DNA of 64,000 nt from Phorcus lineatus (GCA_921293015.1 OV121081.1:1798001-1862000); one strand, 5' to 3'; numbered from the stretch's first letter, positions 33,616-46,500 are shown. The notes: a model not told the origin generated them from the sequence alone. Program-made: numbers and translations.

Positions 33616-33929
33616 CGACTGTTCACTGCTAGGTTTAACATGAAAATGGAATTCAAATTCATATTACGAAGGTCTTTCCGATTTTATAAGGACAGAATCT
33701 AACTCACACTGTCTAAAACTCTTGTTTAATACCATTAAAGCTGAATCATTTATAACATTATTGCTAAGGGCTTATTTTAACATAATCATGTAACTTTGAT
33801 TTATTATACTAAATCATTTTAGTGGTTAAAGGTTACAATCTGAAGATTTTAAACATCTCTGTCATACTGTAGAAGTAGGTCGTATTTTCTAAAGAATATT
33901 GAAATATGTTTTACTATGTCTCTCATAAC

Positions 33930-34045
33930 CCCATTATGGGTGGCTCGGTACGTTTTACCTTTTATTCTACTTTGATGTAATTATATCCATGTTTTAAAGG
34001 TATCGAGGTGAGACTTTAATAAAATATCTATTTGTCTGTCTGTTT
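33930..34045 (+). mobile_element. Possible retroelement 3' end
   Basis: GGTGAGACTTTAATAAAATA followed by TCTATTTGTCTGTCTGTTTG looks like a retroposon 3' end with a polyadenylation-type AATAAA and a simple-repeat tail. No coding part or target repeat was identified. Confidence 0.3.
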
Positions 34046-34575
34046 GTATACCAAATTGATATGCTGATTAATCAGTTAGTGGTGCATGTCCAATAATCAT
34101 ATGGTTAACCAAAACTATTACGGGAGTACAAGTTGAGAGATATTCTAGACCTTATATTGTTCCAAATGATACCTGTAAGACTTTTGGAAAGTTATAAAAA
34201 ATGATCAACCTTCATTGACACAAATATCCTTTAAACTTTAAACCCAGGAGGCCAAGAAATGTTTATTCTTATTTCCTATACTGATCGCTAGATCATCATC
34301 TGGTAGCATTGATAAGACGGCATAACTGGGTCATCCCTCCCATGTTTGACAACAGGATATATCGCTAAATCACATTAACACACTGACGCATTACGAGATG
34401 TACCAGATACAGTGAAAATTCCCGTGTCCTAAGTCATGACACATGTTCAGCAGAAGGAGCTATGTACAGATGTCTCTTAGAAATACAAATTATTTATAAA
34501 GAACCTCGAAAACAAAACAGCATACCTCAAGCTGTCTCATTTTCCTATGTGTTTTATACAGTTCTATAAACCTAT

Positions 34576-34876
34576 TCACTTGGAGGCAAAACAGAACATC
34601 TCGAGATGTCTTCTTCTGCCCCTCAAAATTGAATGGTTTACGGCAATTTACAATATTTGAAAAGAGATATTTCAAAATGTTTCATTCTGCACCTCAGCAA
34701 TTATGGCAATAGGAGATGTACTATATCATTTATTCATTGTAACTTTTTTATTAATTAACTTTTCTACAAGATATTTATACAACATATGCATTACGACGAG
34801 GCGAAAACAATGATGTAAAAAATGAAAAATCGCAAATTTTGGAGATATCTCGTTTTGCCTCTAAACCATCGATATC
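34576..34876. repeat. Second AGATATCT motif cluster and right arm of the 37-bp inverted repeat
   Basis: It contains a diverged GGAGGCAAAACAGAACATCT at about 34,578, an AAAAGAGATATTTCAAAATG near 34,660, and the exact inverted 37-bp copy at 34,840-34,876 of the arm at 31,475. The intervening 3 kb has no transposase-like frame. Confidence 0.7.
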
Positions 34877-36597
34877 CATCATCACCTCACAATTTACACA
34901 TTGCACTATTACAATAAAGAAGTTGAATATCCTTAGGACTCTTTCTCTTGACACCTTCTGAATGCCTCTTAAAGAAAACAAACCTACTAGATATCAGTTG
35001 TAAAAAAATCAAGAAATGGATATAGTATTCACCTATATGCATGTAAACATTAACACTAAAGAGAATACGAAATACATAACGAGTCGCAGTGACATACGTC
35101 ATTAAGGCAAGGAACAACATACAACGGCTTCTCCGTTTTTGTGCCTATTAAGATTTCCGCAAAGTTGTTAGGAGAATTGATCGAAAACCTGAATAGCACC
35201 AATTGAATAAGCCGTATGGCCTTTCAATGAATGATTATCAAGAAGGCCAATCTGACTGCACATAACACTATGTCATTCAATCTGTAAAGGTTTTCCTTGA
35301 ATGTCTGTATTGCAACTATGTAGCCTCTCAGGCAGAGATGTTCTTCCTGATAGCAAAGTATTTCAGTATTAGTGGTGTAACATAAGTATATCAATGATTC
35401 AATGCAATAAATTGGAACGTCGGTCAGAGAGGAATCAGTCAGAACAACGGCACTTGTTAATATGATATGACTCCCGTTGTGTTATAGATCCCAGGTGTTT
35501 CGTTTTGTAGGAATTATATCGACAATAAGAATTCTAATGAGTTCTGATGGTCACCGTGAACACTGAATATGTTACTATCCTCTAGGTATGATACTTCATT
35601 CGCTATCACATGCAGTGATTTCCCAATTCCCTACCTTTGTTATTTCTGTTGTTAATAGTGTTACATGAATCCACACTGAGAACAGTTTCTGATCAAGATA
35701 CAATACCAAAGGTAAGTTTGAAGAAGTCTCTAAGTAGTGCTAATAAGATGAAACTAGAATAGTGTCTGTAACCATGCACAACTTAAGGATGTTGTAATTT
35801 GATTGGATCTTTCTGTTCAATCAACATTGCTTATGATTTGTACATGTAATAGTTAGTCAATGTAATTATACAGTCAATTTAATGTTTGAGTGATTATTTA
35901 TTGAGGGTTTGGAGATATTTTCAATGAGAAATTTGATGGTCACGGTTGTTTTTTAACATAACATGATTATACAATCACGTAAATTATTACTAGTACATTT
36001 AAATCAATAGGTATCACCGGTTAGTGAGGGCTATTGCCACCACAGTACAAAGTTTATAAAGCAACTCCTGAATAATATTAGTTGAAGAGAATAGTGAATT
36101 GAGCAGACGGTGATTTTATGCTCGTGGTGGTCTGGTGTCAGTTAGTAGGGATTGCTTTTGTTATTTCTACGGATTACCAAAAGAAAATGATCATAAAGTC
36201 ATATCTTGCAGTCAGATTTTCATGAAAACATTACATCCGAAGTCGCAAATAATATATACTATTTGGAACAGAAATTAATCTATTAATTACAAAATATAAA
36301 CATATTTTATTTTAACATATTTTTCGCTGTAATCCTTTCGACATATTACTTTTTAAAGTTTGAACTTTTCTTTTCTGTATTGGTGAAGCATCTTTTTTTA
36401 TAAGAGGCTTATTATTGTTGACTTTTCAATGGTTATTTTATTAAGAGGTTATATTACACGACCGTGCAGGTGAACATGATTTGCAGCTCCAACCTGGCAC
36501 GGTGATTTATCACATCTCTTGTATGCTTATCTACTGTATCCAGTTGGATGTGGTGTCAAAAGCGTGTGTAGGATACGTATCTACATGATGTATTGTT

Positions 36598-36923
36598 TTT
36601 GCATTTTAGGTGGGGTTTAACCGCGCTTTCAACAGTATTTCCCTTTTACCGCGGCCGCTAGTATTATTGCAGGGAGAAAGCCCGCAACACCATTGTGGCT
36701 ATGCAATGCGGTAAAACCTGCGACTATCGGTTGGAACTAGCGAACTGTAGGTGGTACTGCGCTGAAATTCAGTGAAGCATTGTACTGCGTGCAGAAATGC
36801 GTGCAGAACTGTTCTCTACTGCAGTAAGGTTTCCGAGCCCCTGCCGGGATTCGAACCACGGACATCTTGTTCCGAAGCCGAACACGGTAATCACTGCGTT
36901 ATCCCGACCCCTTTGCATTTCAG
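36598..36923 (-). mobile_element. SINE family A, near full length
   Basis: The element 36,610-36,911 is in minus orientation. The tRNA-like head (GGGTCGGGATAACGCAGTGA, B box GGTTCGAATCC) is at the right end, the conserved CTTTCTCCCTGCAATAATAC is in the body, and the tail ends TTAAACCCCAC. The CACCT repeats are missing. Flanks form a 12-bp target duplication with one mismatch: TTTGCATTTTAG (36,598-36,609) and TTTGCATTTCAG (36,912-36,923). It is older than the copy at 30,097. Confidence 0.88.
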
Positions 36924-38126
36924 AACATAACAGGCAGAATTGTACAAAATGAAGCAAGTACGAAAAGGTTATTCAATGTTTAACAGTTGTACAGAAATTT
37001 ACAAATTAATGAAACCACGAATGCTATATTTTGACTTAGGAAATATTTATATAGCTTAAGTCAAAGATACTTTAGACATTGTTATATAATTCTGTAGTCA
37101 GAATTTCAGTCATACATTTATATTTATAATTGCTATATACTGCATAGAGTATGTTATTGAAATTTATGTAAAACAAAACAGAACGAGACAAATCATTCAA
37201 TTCCAACATGGCTACAGTTCTGATTAGTGTTTAATTCTTAAATGTTTTCTTGGCCAGGACGCCTATTTTAGCTTAGTTAATACAGTAAAAGAAAAACATG
37301 AAAACACAATTATACGGTCAAAATAAACAACCTAGTCTTAATTACTTTTGTGTCCATAATGAACCCCGATGATACAGATTAAAGACATTTCAGTATGTAA
37401 AAATAGTTATTATTGAAAAACATTGTAAACAGATATCAACAGGAGGAAACATCTTATTTTTTTCTGCAGGAGTACAATGTACAAACTAAAACTCATCATA
37501 ACATATGCATGACATGTACGTTTTAATTTTTTTTTGATAGTAGAAAACAGAGATTTAAAAATATCGTTCATCTAAAAAACGTGAAAAGGTTTTTGGATAT
37601 TAGAAACGGAAAGTTTTGCTGATGAGTTTGGGTAAATGCCATTAAGATTTTAATCAGGTCAGAATGAATGGTTAAATATAAAGATTAAAATGAGTTTTAA
37701 TAAATATGAAAAGTTTTTTTAGGCATTGAAATTGTAAAAAAAAAATTCTGATGGGTTTGTCTGTCGTCATCATAATTCGTATAGATTTACTACTTACACT
37801 CGCGAAAGCAATTGCGGAATCTCGCTAAATGTAGTAAGGTATCTTATATTGTTGATATGTCTGACAAGTAAAAGACTTTGAAATGTTATGCTATGATAAA
37901 AACTGAAAACACAGATTCAGAATTTGGAACAGAGTTAAGTAGCTAATAGGGAATCTAAAATATTCAGATGGACAGATTAAGAATGACAGAATATCTAAAA
38001 GCTATTGATATACACACAAATTTCGACTCAAACCATGCATAATATTCTGTCCTCGACTTGAAGATGACAGTACACAGTAAACTCTGCTCATTCCCACGAT
38101 GGCGGCTCCTTGATTTCAACCACCAA

Positions 38127-38440
38127 CTGACTCAGTATCTTATCGTCGTGTGGTGGTTTGCGAGCTTCAGAGACCCCGAGGGCTAAGTCAGCCGAAGCGT
38201 ATATGCCCCTGATAAGTTCACCCAAGCTGAACAGGGCGGCGGTAGAAGCCAAACGAAATTAGAGTAGTTCTAAAACCTGTGCTGTAACTCTCACTATACC
38301 TTTCTTTCCGCCTTTTCGCTCATCCTTTCGACCCCTTTCTCCCTGATCTGTCCACTCTCTTTTGGATCATTTTCAATCACGTTTTTGATAACTGATATAT
38401 TGTTATAAACACGTTAAACCCCAACTCACTCCTTGACGTC
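38127..38440 (+). mobile_element. SINE family B, full length
   Basis: It starts at GACTCAGTATCTTATCGTCG with GTGTGGTGGTTTGCGAGC, then CTTCAGAGACCCCGAGGGCT. The AGTTCACCCAAGCTGAACAG and GGTAGAAGCCAAACGAAATT blocks follow, then a pyrimidine-rich body (CCCCTTTCTCCCTGATCTGT). It ends with AACACGTTAAACCCCAACTC plus ACTC. This is the best copy in the window for defining the family. Confidence 0.85.
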
Positions 38441-41400
38441 AAAGCAAAACTAACAAGGGAATGACGCCCTTTGATAAGAACATATCATTGATATACAAGG
38501 ATGAAAAAAATCATATGTTTCTTAATCACTTCCTACCCATAAGAAGTGTTATTCACTCCCCCTCCACCTCCCCATGTTATCAGACAATTTACTGCAGTTA
38601 TGTAGTCAATCGGTGGCAGTTGCCTAGAATCTTAGCAAATTGTATTCTAATTTCACCATATCAATTGCCTGCCTCTTTATGCATTTGATGCATATATAAG
38701 AAAGTCATTATTCTGAATTCCTTTGCTTGAAAAGGAAGAAGTGTTAGACAGAGAATGACCGGGATAATGACAAACTTAAACATAAGAAAAAGTTATCCCA
38801 TTAACTGACACTGAATTCGCGATATGGCAATAAATGCATTCCATTTTCAGTTAATCCAGTTCATTTCATGATTTTAGGCAATATCTTACGTGACCAGCCA
38901 TACCATCTTATTAAAGCATGTTTCAAGTCTTTCATATGTTCGTCATAGTGATAATCGGGAATTTATTAATCACAATTAATACCATGGTTTTAACAGATGA
39001 AAGGGTAGTAAGCGTCCATCTGCTTTTTAATGATCCATACATGAACTCATCCCTAGTCAACTATTCACTGGTTAACACCATTGTGTCTTTACTTGTGAAC
39101 CATTTTAAGGACTACAGTCCGTTCAGACAGATAAGGGATTACAATCGGAGACCGTAATCAAGCATCACAGAAGCAAAATCTCTCACATAAGGCTACACAA
39201 TACCGGGAAGGACCCGAATAAGATTTTATCGTCAGGCAATTGCCCTTTGCATTAGATCAATAAGTCATACTGCTCTACAACTTGATGCATGTGTTATTGG
39301 AGCCAATTGATTCTCATTGAGATATCAGAAACTGCAATAAGATCACTAGACGATCAGTGGCTAGATATGCTTAACTGAAACATTTTGATGATATTCTGGA
39401 CACTGCCGAGAAGTGTTATGATTGCCAAAAGGGACATACATATTGAAGAACAATGACAACTGTTTAATGTTTACCTACATACATAACGCTGTGGAAAAAT
39501 ACTTGACATGATGTTTGATATTTATATATTCTCATTTAGACATCAGAAACTGCAGTGGCTAGATATGCTTCTGGTAACATTTTTATGATTCCGTACACCT
39601 CATTGTGATTCAAGACCAGTTTCGCTGTGCTTGATACCATCATTTAAAAGATCATTCCTTTACATAAAGCCTGCATCTTTTGTAGGGGAGGGGGATATGA
39701 AATAAAGAGATAGATATAAACAGTATCTCATGTCGAGGCGATTGGCGATGAGGGTTGAAGGCAAATGTCTGAGATTACAAGATGAATGATTACAATCTTT
39801 CATTTATGAATATAAACTGCACTCAGGAGTATCTTTGATTTGGAGCTCGAGGTACTCAGTGACATCCAGAAAGGGTCTCACCTGCGGTCATTATTAGTAT
39901 TAAACTGATACAACGGCCTTGCTATTTAACTACTCATAGTGTTTGCTGCCATGCTGTGTTCTGTGAGCAAAAAATATATATTTTTGGGTGATACAGAGTT
40001 TGACGCATGATGTCAGCAAAGGAGACGAAGCATACATTGGTACCAAGAGAATTGGTTTTGAGCAAATGTTAATCTATAAAATTGTGTCTTGGAATGCCGA
40101 GAATTATTAAATTTATGTACTCCATCACGTGGTTCATGGGTATATTCATTAGTAAATCAGACATGTGTATCTATTTGTCTTTATCGAGACTGATACCTTC
40201 AGATATTCCATTAGTTATCTCACGAGTCTATATCAAAATGGCCGGCATGATTAACTTGTCTCGTCAATGAGGACTTGCCTTCTTAAATAACATTGTCCAA
40301 ATGAAATTATTTGTGAATGCGTTTGAATGATAAGGGTGGTTTTATTGAATGGCATGTACTTTTAATCAAAATTGAAAGATTTTATATACGAATATTATCT
40401 TCACATGACATTTTTAATATTTGACAAAGTGCTTAATTTCTAAATATTGCTAGCCTTTTTTAAAGCTCACGGATTAAAACATTGATATTTAAACCTAACG
40501 AGTTGATTTTTTTTCTGTTTGTTGAATAAATATTTTTTACAATTCAAAGACCAGTTTTCCACCCATTTATCAATGAAATTTCATTTTATGAAATCCATGC
40601 GAAGACCACTAAATGACTGGTCCTAAAATGATTATTGATTTGCATTATGATATTAGAATCGAATAATTGTAATAACGCACTAATTTCTGATGTTCATTTC
40701 ATGCTTGATTACCATCGCTTAATGAATGTTTCTGGATGTTGCCAACTTACAGTCATAATGCTTGACCTGGTCTATTATTATTCCTTTATTATAAACATAT
40801 AATTAATTATAACTACATGTATTTCATAATAATACCTTGCGTAGGCTATAAATGGACACAACAATGATACTAAGGCACCGTGGTTTTGTTTACCGCGTAA
40901 GTCAATTTCACATTGCTGTTTTCACGAGTTCTTATCCATCATTGATGTTTATTTTATCTGTTCCACAACAAGGAACTATTTAATCTATTTCCTCTGAGAA
41001 TTAAGATGAGAAAAACATTATAAGTATCGATATGAATTGCTTCGTAAATACAAAAAGCATATGAAAGCCATGGACATGTAGTTGCTTAATAAGTTGTCTT
41101 AATAACTGTTACAAAAACCTCAAGAATTTCATCCCTCTACATAACATCGACGATTATTCAGTGTTCTCATTAGATTTTAAGCATTAGCTCATTTGTGCGG
41201 AGTTCTAAAGTTTCACATTTACCATAAAGTTGACACCTGTACCGTTGTGGTTTAAATTATCCATGATAATTTGAAAATTCTGAATGTGGATTAACCTTTA
41301 GGAATACAACGTTTCACCTGGAAAGTTTAAGGTCGGCATAGAACACTTTGTACTAAATGTACAATTACCCTGTTACGTTTTGCATTATCAAAGACTGTTA

Positions 41401-41993
41401 AACAAGAAATCAAAGGCAATTCTTGTATAAAAGATGATCAAGGTAGTTTTAACTGATAGCTGAATCCTGACTGTGTAGATAAGATTCATCACAGGGAGCT
41501 GTCTGTGATTCCCTCTGAATTATTGATATTGACTTCTCAGGGTCAGGGAGCAATGTCCATCTAGATCCTTAACTCTATTATGCAGACAGTGTGCACAATT
41601 CGTCCTTCGCATGATGCATGCAAATGTGAATGAAGTACTAATGTGTTTTGTGCATAGTCCTTTATGGGCATCAGAAAATAAAGTCATTTTGATTGTGGCT
41701 GATTTTCTAGTTTGAAATTATAAGCAATGAAACAAACTTTTGTATACAAGCTATATGTGTTAGGATGATAAAAATGTTTCATGCATACATCCTTTTCGGG
41801 TCAGAACTTTAAGTTAAATGTAATTAATAGCTTTGTGTCACAGATGTTTTTATCTTTTAATCTTTAATCAAAATGATATATTTTATACCAACTAAAAAGT
41901 GATAAATTTGATTAAAACCACAAAATGAGTATTTCGATAATGAAATTAGATAGTAAAAGATACTTTCAAACATATTGTTCTTATAAGAAAACA

Positions 41994-42212
41994 GGGGCGG
42001 GATAGCGCAGTGGTTAACGTTTAAGCTTCGGATCAAGACGTCGATGGTTTGAATCCCGGCAACTTTGTCTGAAGTAGACAACTGTTTTACAAGCAGTAAG
42101 GTTTGGTTGCAATGCTACACTGAATGGTGCTCGCAGGTATCACTGTGTATTGCACGTGCGCATTTGTGTTGCGGGCTTTCTCCCAGCAATAATATACCAG
42201 CCGTGATTTAGC
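41994..42212 (+). mobile_element. SINE family A, internally deleted and tailless
   Basis: The tRNA-like head GGGGCGGGATAGCGCAGTGG is intact, with a B box changed to GGTTTGAATCC. The body lacks about 40 bp after CTACACTGAAT compared with the copies at 30,097 and 60,428. The 3' end stops after GATTTAGCGCCCT without the CACCT tail. Its left flank matches copy 2 near 51,487 and its right flank near 53,403. Confidence 0.85.
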
Positions 42213-42737
42213 GCCCTGTTGTTAACATAAATGAATAGGCAGTTTCAAATGTAGTCCTGCTTTATGACTGTGTATTTAAATAAAAGCCTTTAATACAGTC
42301 TAGGTCCACATTAAGCAAGTCTAGATTGACTGAATACACATATGAAATTAGGAGCCCGAAGAAAAGAATATATAGATGAAGGAACAGTCAATTATTTAAA
42401 TATTTCATAGACTAATTTATAGTCTACTGCAAATGATAACGAAGATAAATCGTTTAATCCGATGGGCGAATATCACGTTGTATCCATGTGATGCCAAAAT
42501 CATAACAAAATTGGCGACCAGATTAGCGTATCGACTCAAACATGTTGATGCATTTTATTTCATCTATTTAACTTATTAAATACATTGTATCATTATAGCC
42601 GCAATGTAATTTTGAAGTTTTAAACAAAATTAAGTAGATCATCGCATCGATTAAACTTCATTGTTAAAATTTCGAAGCCACAGTATGCCTTTATCCTACC
42701 TTGACAGAGGTACATACTTCATTGATTTTCATAATTG

Positions 42738-43108
42738 TTATATAGAGGATACTAAACGACCTTCCATTTAATACTATTTTTATTAAACGAGTTAATGATT
42801 AAGTATAAAACGAGCGAAAGCGAGTTTGATACCAAATCATTAACGAGTTTAATAAAAATAGTATTTAATTGAAGGAAGTTTAGTATTCTGTTTATTACTT
42901 GCCCTTAGTAATCAAATATGATTGCCGAAAGTGTGCTGAACGAAACATTTCCGCGACTTGGCCGCCATTGTGACGGCGGTGCTAACATTGTGACGTCACA
43001 ACCACACAATATAATGACGTCATGCGTGCAGCGGTATTACACTAGTTTAATATCGCCGTATAAATATTACACGGCAGTATCTTGCACGGGCGAGTAATAA
43101 GTTAAGTT
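42738..43108. mobile_element. Hairpin-rich MITE present only in duplication copy 1
   Basis: 42,749-42,886 is a near-perfect hairpin: arms of about 52 bp around a loop that is itself inverted (GTATAAAACGAG against CGAGTTTGATAC). A second inverted pair, TTATTACTTGCCC (42,892-42,904) and GGGCGAGTAATAA (43,088-43,100), encloses two TGACGTCA palindromes (42,991 and 43,015) and a GGCCGCCATTGTGACGGCGG segment. The paralogous site at about 53,775-53,800 lacks the whole block, which supports insertion. Superfamily and target duplication are unresolved, and two adjacent elements are possible. Confidence 0.6.
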
Positions 43109-43282
43109 ATTTAATACATCACGTCTTTGCATCCTCTTGAGAGTAACGGGATTCAGTGTGCCTCTAGTTTCTCGATCAACGGCTAGCATTCTGAATTTTT
43201 GCGAATCACTCAGAAAACGAAATCGACTATGACGTATGGAATTCGACCGTAGTCCGACGCCGTTATCGTTGTTATTGTTCAT
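43067..43282 (-). other. Unassigned open frame upstream of the hairpin MITE
   Basis: From an ATG at 43,282 the minus strand reads MNNNNDNGVGLRSNSIRHSR and continues about 70 codons, with segments RFRFLSDSQKFRMLAVDR and GTLNPVTLKRMQRRD. It then runs into MITE sequence and stops. The composition looks less AT-driven than other frames, but the duplicated copy (about 53,806-53,930) has stops and shifts in the equivalent region. It may be a decayed exon or chance. I recognise no family. Confidence 0.12.
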
Positions 43283-43370
43283 GTGCAAGTGTTAAGAGAA
43301 GGGAAAAAATAGATTCATTGAAATCACAAATTCTATTCATTTGAGCTACAGTAACGATAATATTGTTTTT

Positions 43371-43450
43371 CAGGGCATCATCATATGCAAAAGCCCTTTT
43401 GTCGGGCCGTTATTTGAAGACCTTTGGCTTATGCAAATGATAATGCCCTG
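43371..43450. other. 80-nt hairpin with 25-bp arms
   Basis: The left arm CAGGGCATCATCATATGCAA plus AAGCC pairs with the right arm, whose reverse complement is CAGGGCATTATCATTTGCAT plus AAGCC (three mismatches). The loop is 30 nt. The right arm holds a POU-type octamer ATGCAAAT (43,431-43,438). The size fits a pre-miRNA-like foldback or a minimal MITE. No target duplication is visible. Confidence 0.5.
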
Positions 43451-46400
43451 ACAAACAGCGTTACCCTTATATCACTACAAACTGAATCAACTTATGCTAT
43501 TTGAATAGGGTTGTAAACAGAGCTTAGCTAACTATATCTGGTGACCCTAACTAAAGTTTTTTTTAATCTGAAAAAGGGTCATTTACTTCTCACAAGATTA
43601 TCACTGCAAATGAAATCATCAAAATCTATTTTACCTTTGGTTTCTGTATGCTAAAACTAATACAACAGTGAAGTCATAAATTATTACTTTTAGCAAAATA
43701 TCCGATTTCATTAGATATCTTATGATATAAATAATGAGTTTTTTAAACTATTATTTCGAGAGATGAAGTCAAAATATATTGAATGTATTTCTTGATATCA
43801 TCAGGTCATGATTTGTATCACATTAATATACCTTTTTAAATTGGTTCTTCCGTAACTTATTTTCCTGAAATAACTCTGTAAGCTTTTAAACTTTTGTATT
43901 ACTGTAAATTTATTACTTGGTACAATTTACTATTTGAGTTTGTACTTGAACCTATTTTCTCAGATGCAGGAGGAAAATGCACAATTATCACATTTTGGTA
44001 AAGACAAAATCTTTGCTTTAATGTTTTCAAAATTATTCTTTTACACAACCACACACTATGTTGTTTAACAATAAATTTTTAAAAATGGTAGTAGATATTC
44101 AAATAATTGAGGAGTGAAATTATTACTTTTTTGACACAACAGTACCCGTTTCTATCTGAAAATGACTCTAACCTGACCAATATGGGACTAACCACTAATA
44201 TCTTTGAATAGGAAAATCATTAAATCAGGAAATGCAATATGTGTTGGCCTTGTGTCGAAATTTTAGAAGAATATATACTTAATTTGATTGAATTGGAAAA
44301 TATTTTGTTTCCGACATAAAAATGCCATTAGTAACAGAGAGATTATGTTTATATTTCTACACATTGTCACTATGGTATATTTTTAAAATGTCATTGGATA
44401 TGAAAGAACAGAAACCACAAGGTTCTGTAGAAATTCTGTTTGAAAAAAATATTGTTGACGTAAAAAATAATTCAAACCTTTCAAAAGGGAATATGTTTTT
44501 AGCGACAATGAAGTGAGGATACCTGCAACATACAAACATGCATGCATAAAGACATACTCGGGGGAAAAAATGAGCATGGCTTACTGTTTTTACACGTTCA
44601 ACCTTCAATCCTTCGTTGCCGTTTTCTTTTAACCTTGGAAGAAGGAAGTTTCCAGACCTGTGTAGGATTATACAAAGATCTTAACAGTCTTATGATACAT
44701 GACATATGACACAAAAGCCCACTGCGCATCTGCTGGTTTAAACTCATCTCTTTAATATTTTGTTTACCATTGTATATATATATTATTAACTCCAATACCA
44801 CAACTTGTAAATAATATGAAGAATACCTTAGTACGACAAAGACTCTAGGAGACATTATTGTATGTATGTTGATCACTGTGACATCATAAAGAAATATTTC
44901 TAGTATTGTGTTCAAATGTTGGACACATTGCTCTCTTGAGAAAAGATTTTCATCTGAGTGAAGGGCTATCATCTTATTGAGATATCAAAACTGTATTAGA
45001 ACAGGAGAATATCACTTATTAATGGAAGTGGGATTGATAAAGGCGATTACTTTCTCCGAGGTTGTTAAGTAAGGATGTCTAGAACGTTTGCAACCAAATA
45101 GAGAATACAGAGGCGTGTCTTAGTAACAGGTTAGCAGTTTGGTTGGGGCAAAGTAAATCTGTTCTTTTGAAAAAAAGGCTTACCACAAAATGTATTAAAT
45201 ATTGTCAATAGTAATAGGTATTATTGACCTATTTGAGTATACCATTTCAATTGTTGAATTACATATTGACATCCTACGCGTTACACTCTGGATACAGTAG
45301 CTTGGAAAAGTCACGAAAAAATTATTTGTTTACTCTTGTGTGGGTGACTAGCTGTTGGAAAATTTAGGTGGCACAATGTTCCTACATTAAATATAGTCTT
45401 TTAAATATCATGTTTTATATTATGCTTGAATTAATGAGTTGGTTGACCAAATGATAAGATAGTTATAGGATTAATACAAATAGATTAAAAACTAAAAAAG
45501 CTCTTGTAGAAAACAAATATACACAACATAAAATTAGTGCAAATAAAGTTCTTCATTTGAAAACATGTCTCAGATCTGCAAATACTTCTATCATTTCAAT
45601 GTATTTACTCTCTCTTTCTCAACAGACTGATATAAATTCTCTTTTTACAATATAATATTATCAACTTTGATTGATATATCAAAGAGGAACCTTTGAACGA
45701 AAATATCCATTAACGTGATCATTGAGATTGTGAGACAATGCATTTCCATTCTAAGTTCATCGAAACGTGAACGATTTTTTGTTTTTGGTAGAATTTATAC
45801 CTCAAATTGGTAAGTTGAGGATAACACAAGACTTCGTAAAATAAGTTTAGGAAAAAGTTTATGCAGTGATGTTATCCAAGATGTTGTTTAACACGTTTCA
45901 TTGTTCTGCTACACATGGATGACAGCAGAAGACGACTGTAAACTTATGTTTTTTTTGTGCAAAAGATATGTTTGACTCATTAAAGTTTATCTGTGAAACA
46001 TTGCAAACATTGATATAGTTTTGATATTGATTTTTAAATTATTTCTAGCAGCTATGAGTCCGTTCTCAATTAATCGTTGTTCTATTTTGCGATTGAGCTC
46101 GGCATTTAGAAAAAATACATTAAAAAGGAGAAAATAAACTACAATCTTAACGAGTTTATAAGAAAATTCAACAAAACTCTTAAGGACAAAAATAGTTAAA
46201 AGCATTTGCTTACCAAAGTTCTGTACATAGGAGAGGGTTTCATTACGTTGGATAACTTGTACCCAATCCTTTCTCTGAATAAATATGTTTAAATCAATTT
46301 GCTTACCACAAATAAAACCTTACTAAAATCTGAACTAGAGAAAATCCTTTCTTTCAAAAAGCACCCCATCTAAACTTAATCTCAGACTCAGAATTCATAT

Positions 46401-46500
46401 TTATGAAAATTTTTAAAACAATTTATGGAAACATATAAATCAAAACAACTCATTTATCTTTTAGTAACAATAACAAAATTGGTGTCTACATTTTGCCAAT

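Larger units (their letters stand above)
39118..45190 (+). repeat. Direct segmental duplication, copy 1
   Basis: Ordered blocks match copy 2 at 46,838-55,300 in the same orientation: 39,148-39,340 against 46,868-47,060, 40,560-40,740 against 48,430-48,600, 41,216-41,700 against 50,657-51,170, 42,457-42,560 against 53,460-53,560, and 44,870-45,010 against 55,005-55,150. The growing offset reflects insertions and deletions. Copy 1 alone carries a SINE A (41,994) and a hairpin MITE (42,738-43,108). No gene is recognisable in either copy, so what was duplicated appears to be non-coding. Confidence 0.85.

Noticed and set aside
38918..39157. 79-codon frame with a hydrophobic GNLLITI segment reminiscent of a GPCR first helix
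   Set aside because: No second helix or receptor motifs follow, no splice sites fit, and it ends where the segmental duplication begins. The hydrophobic run is easily produced by AT-rich sequence.
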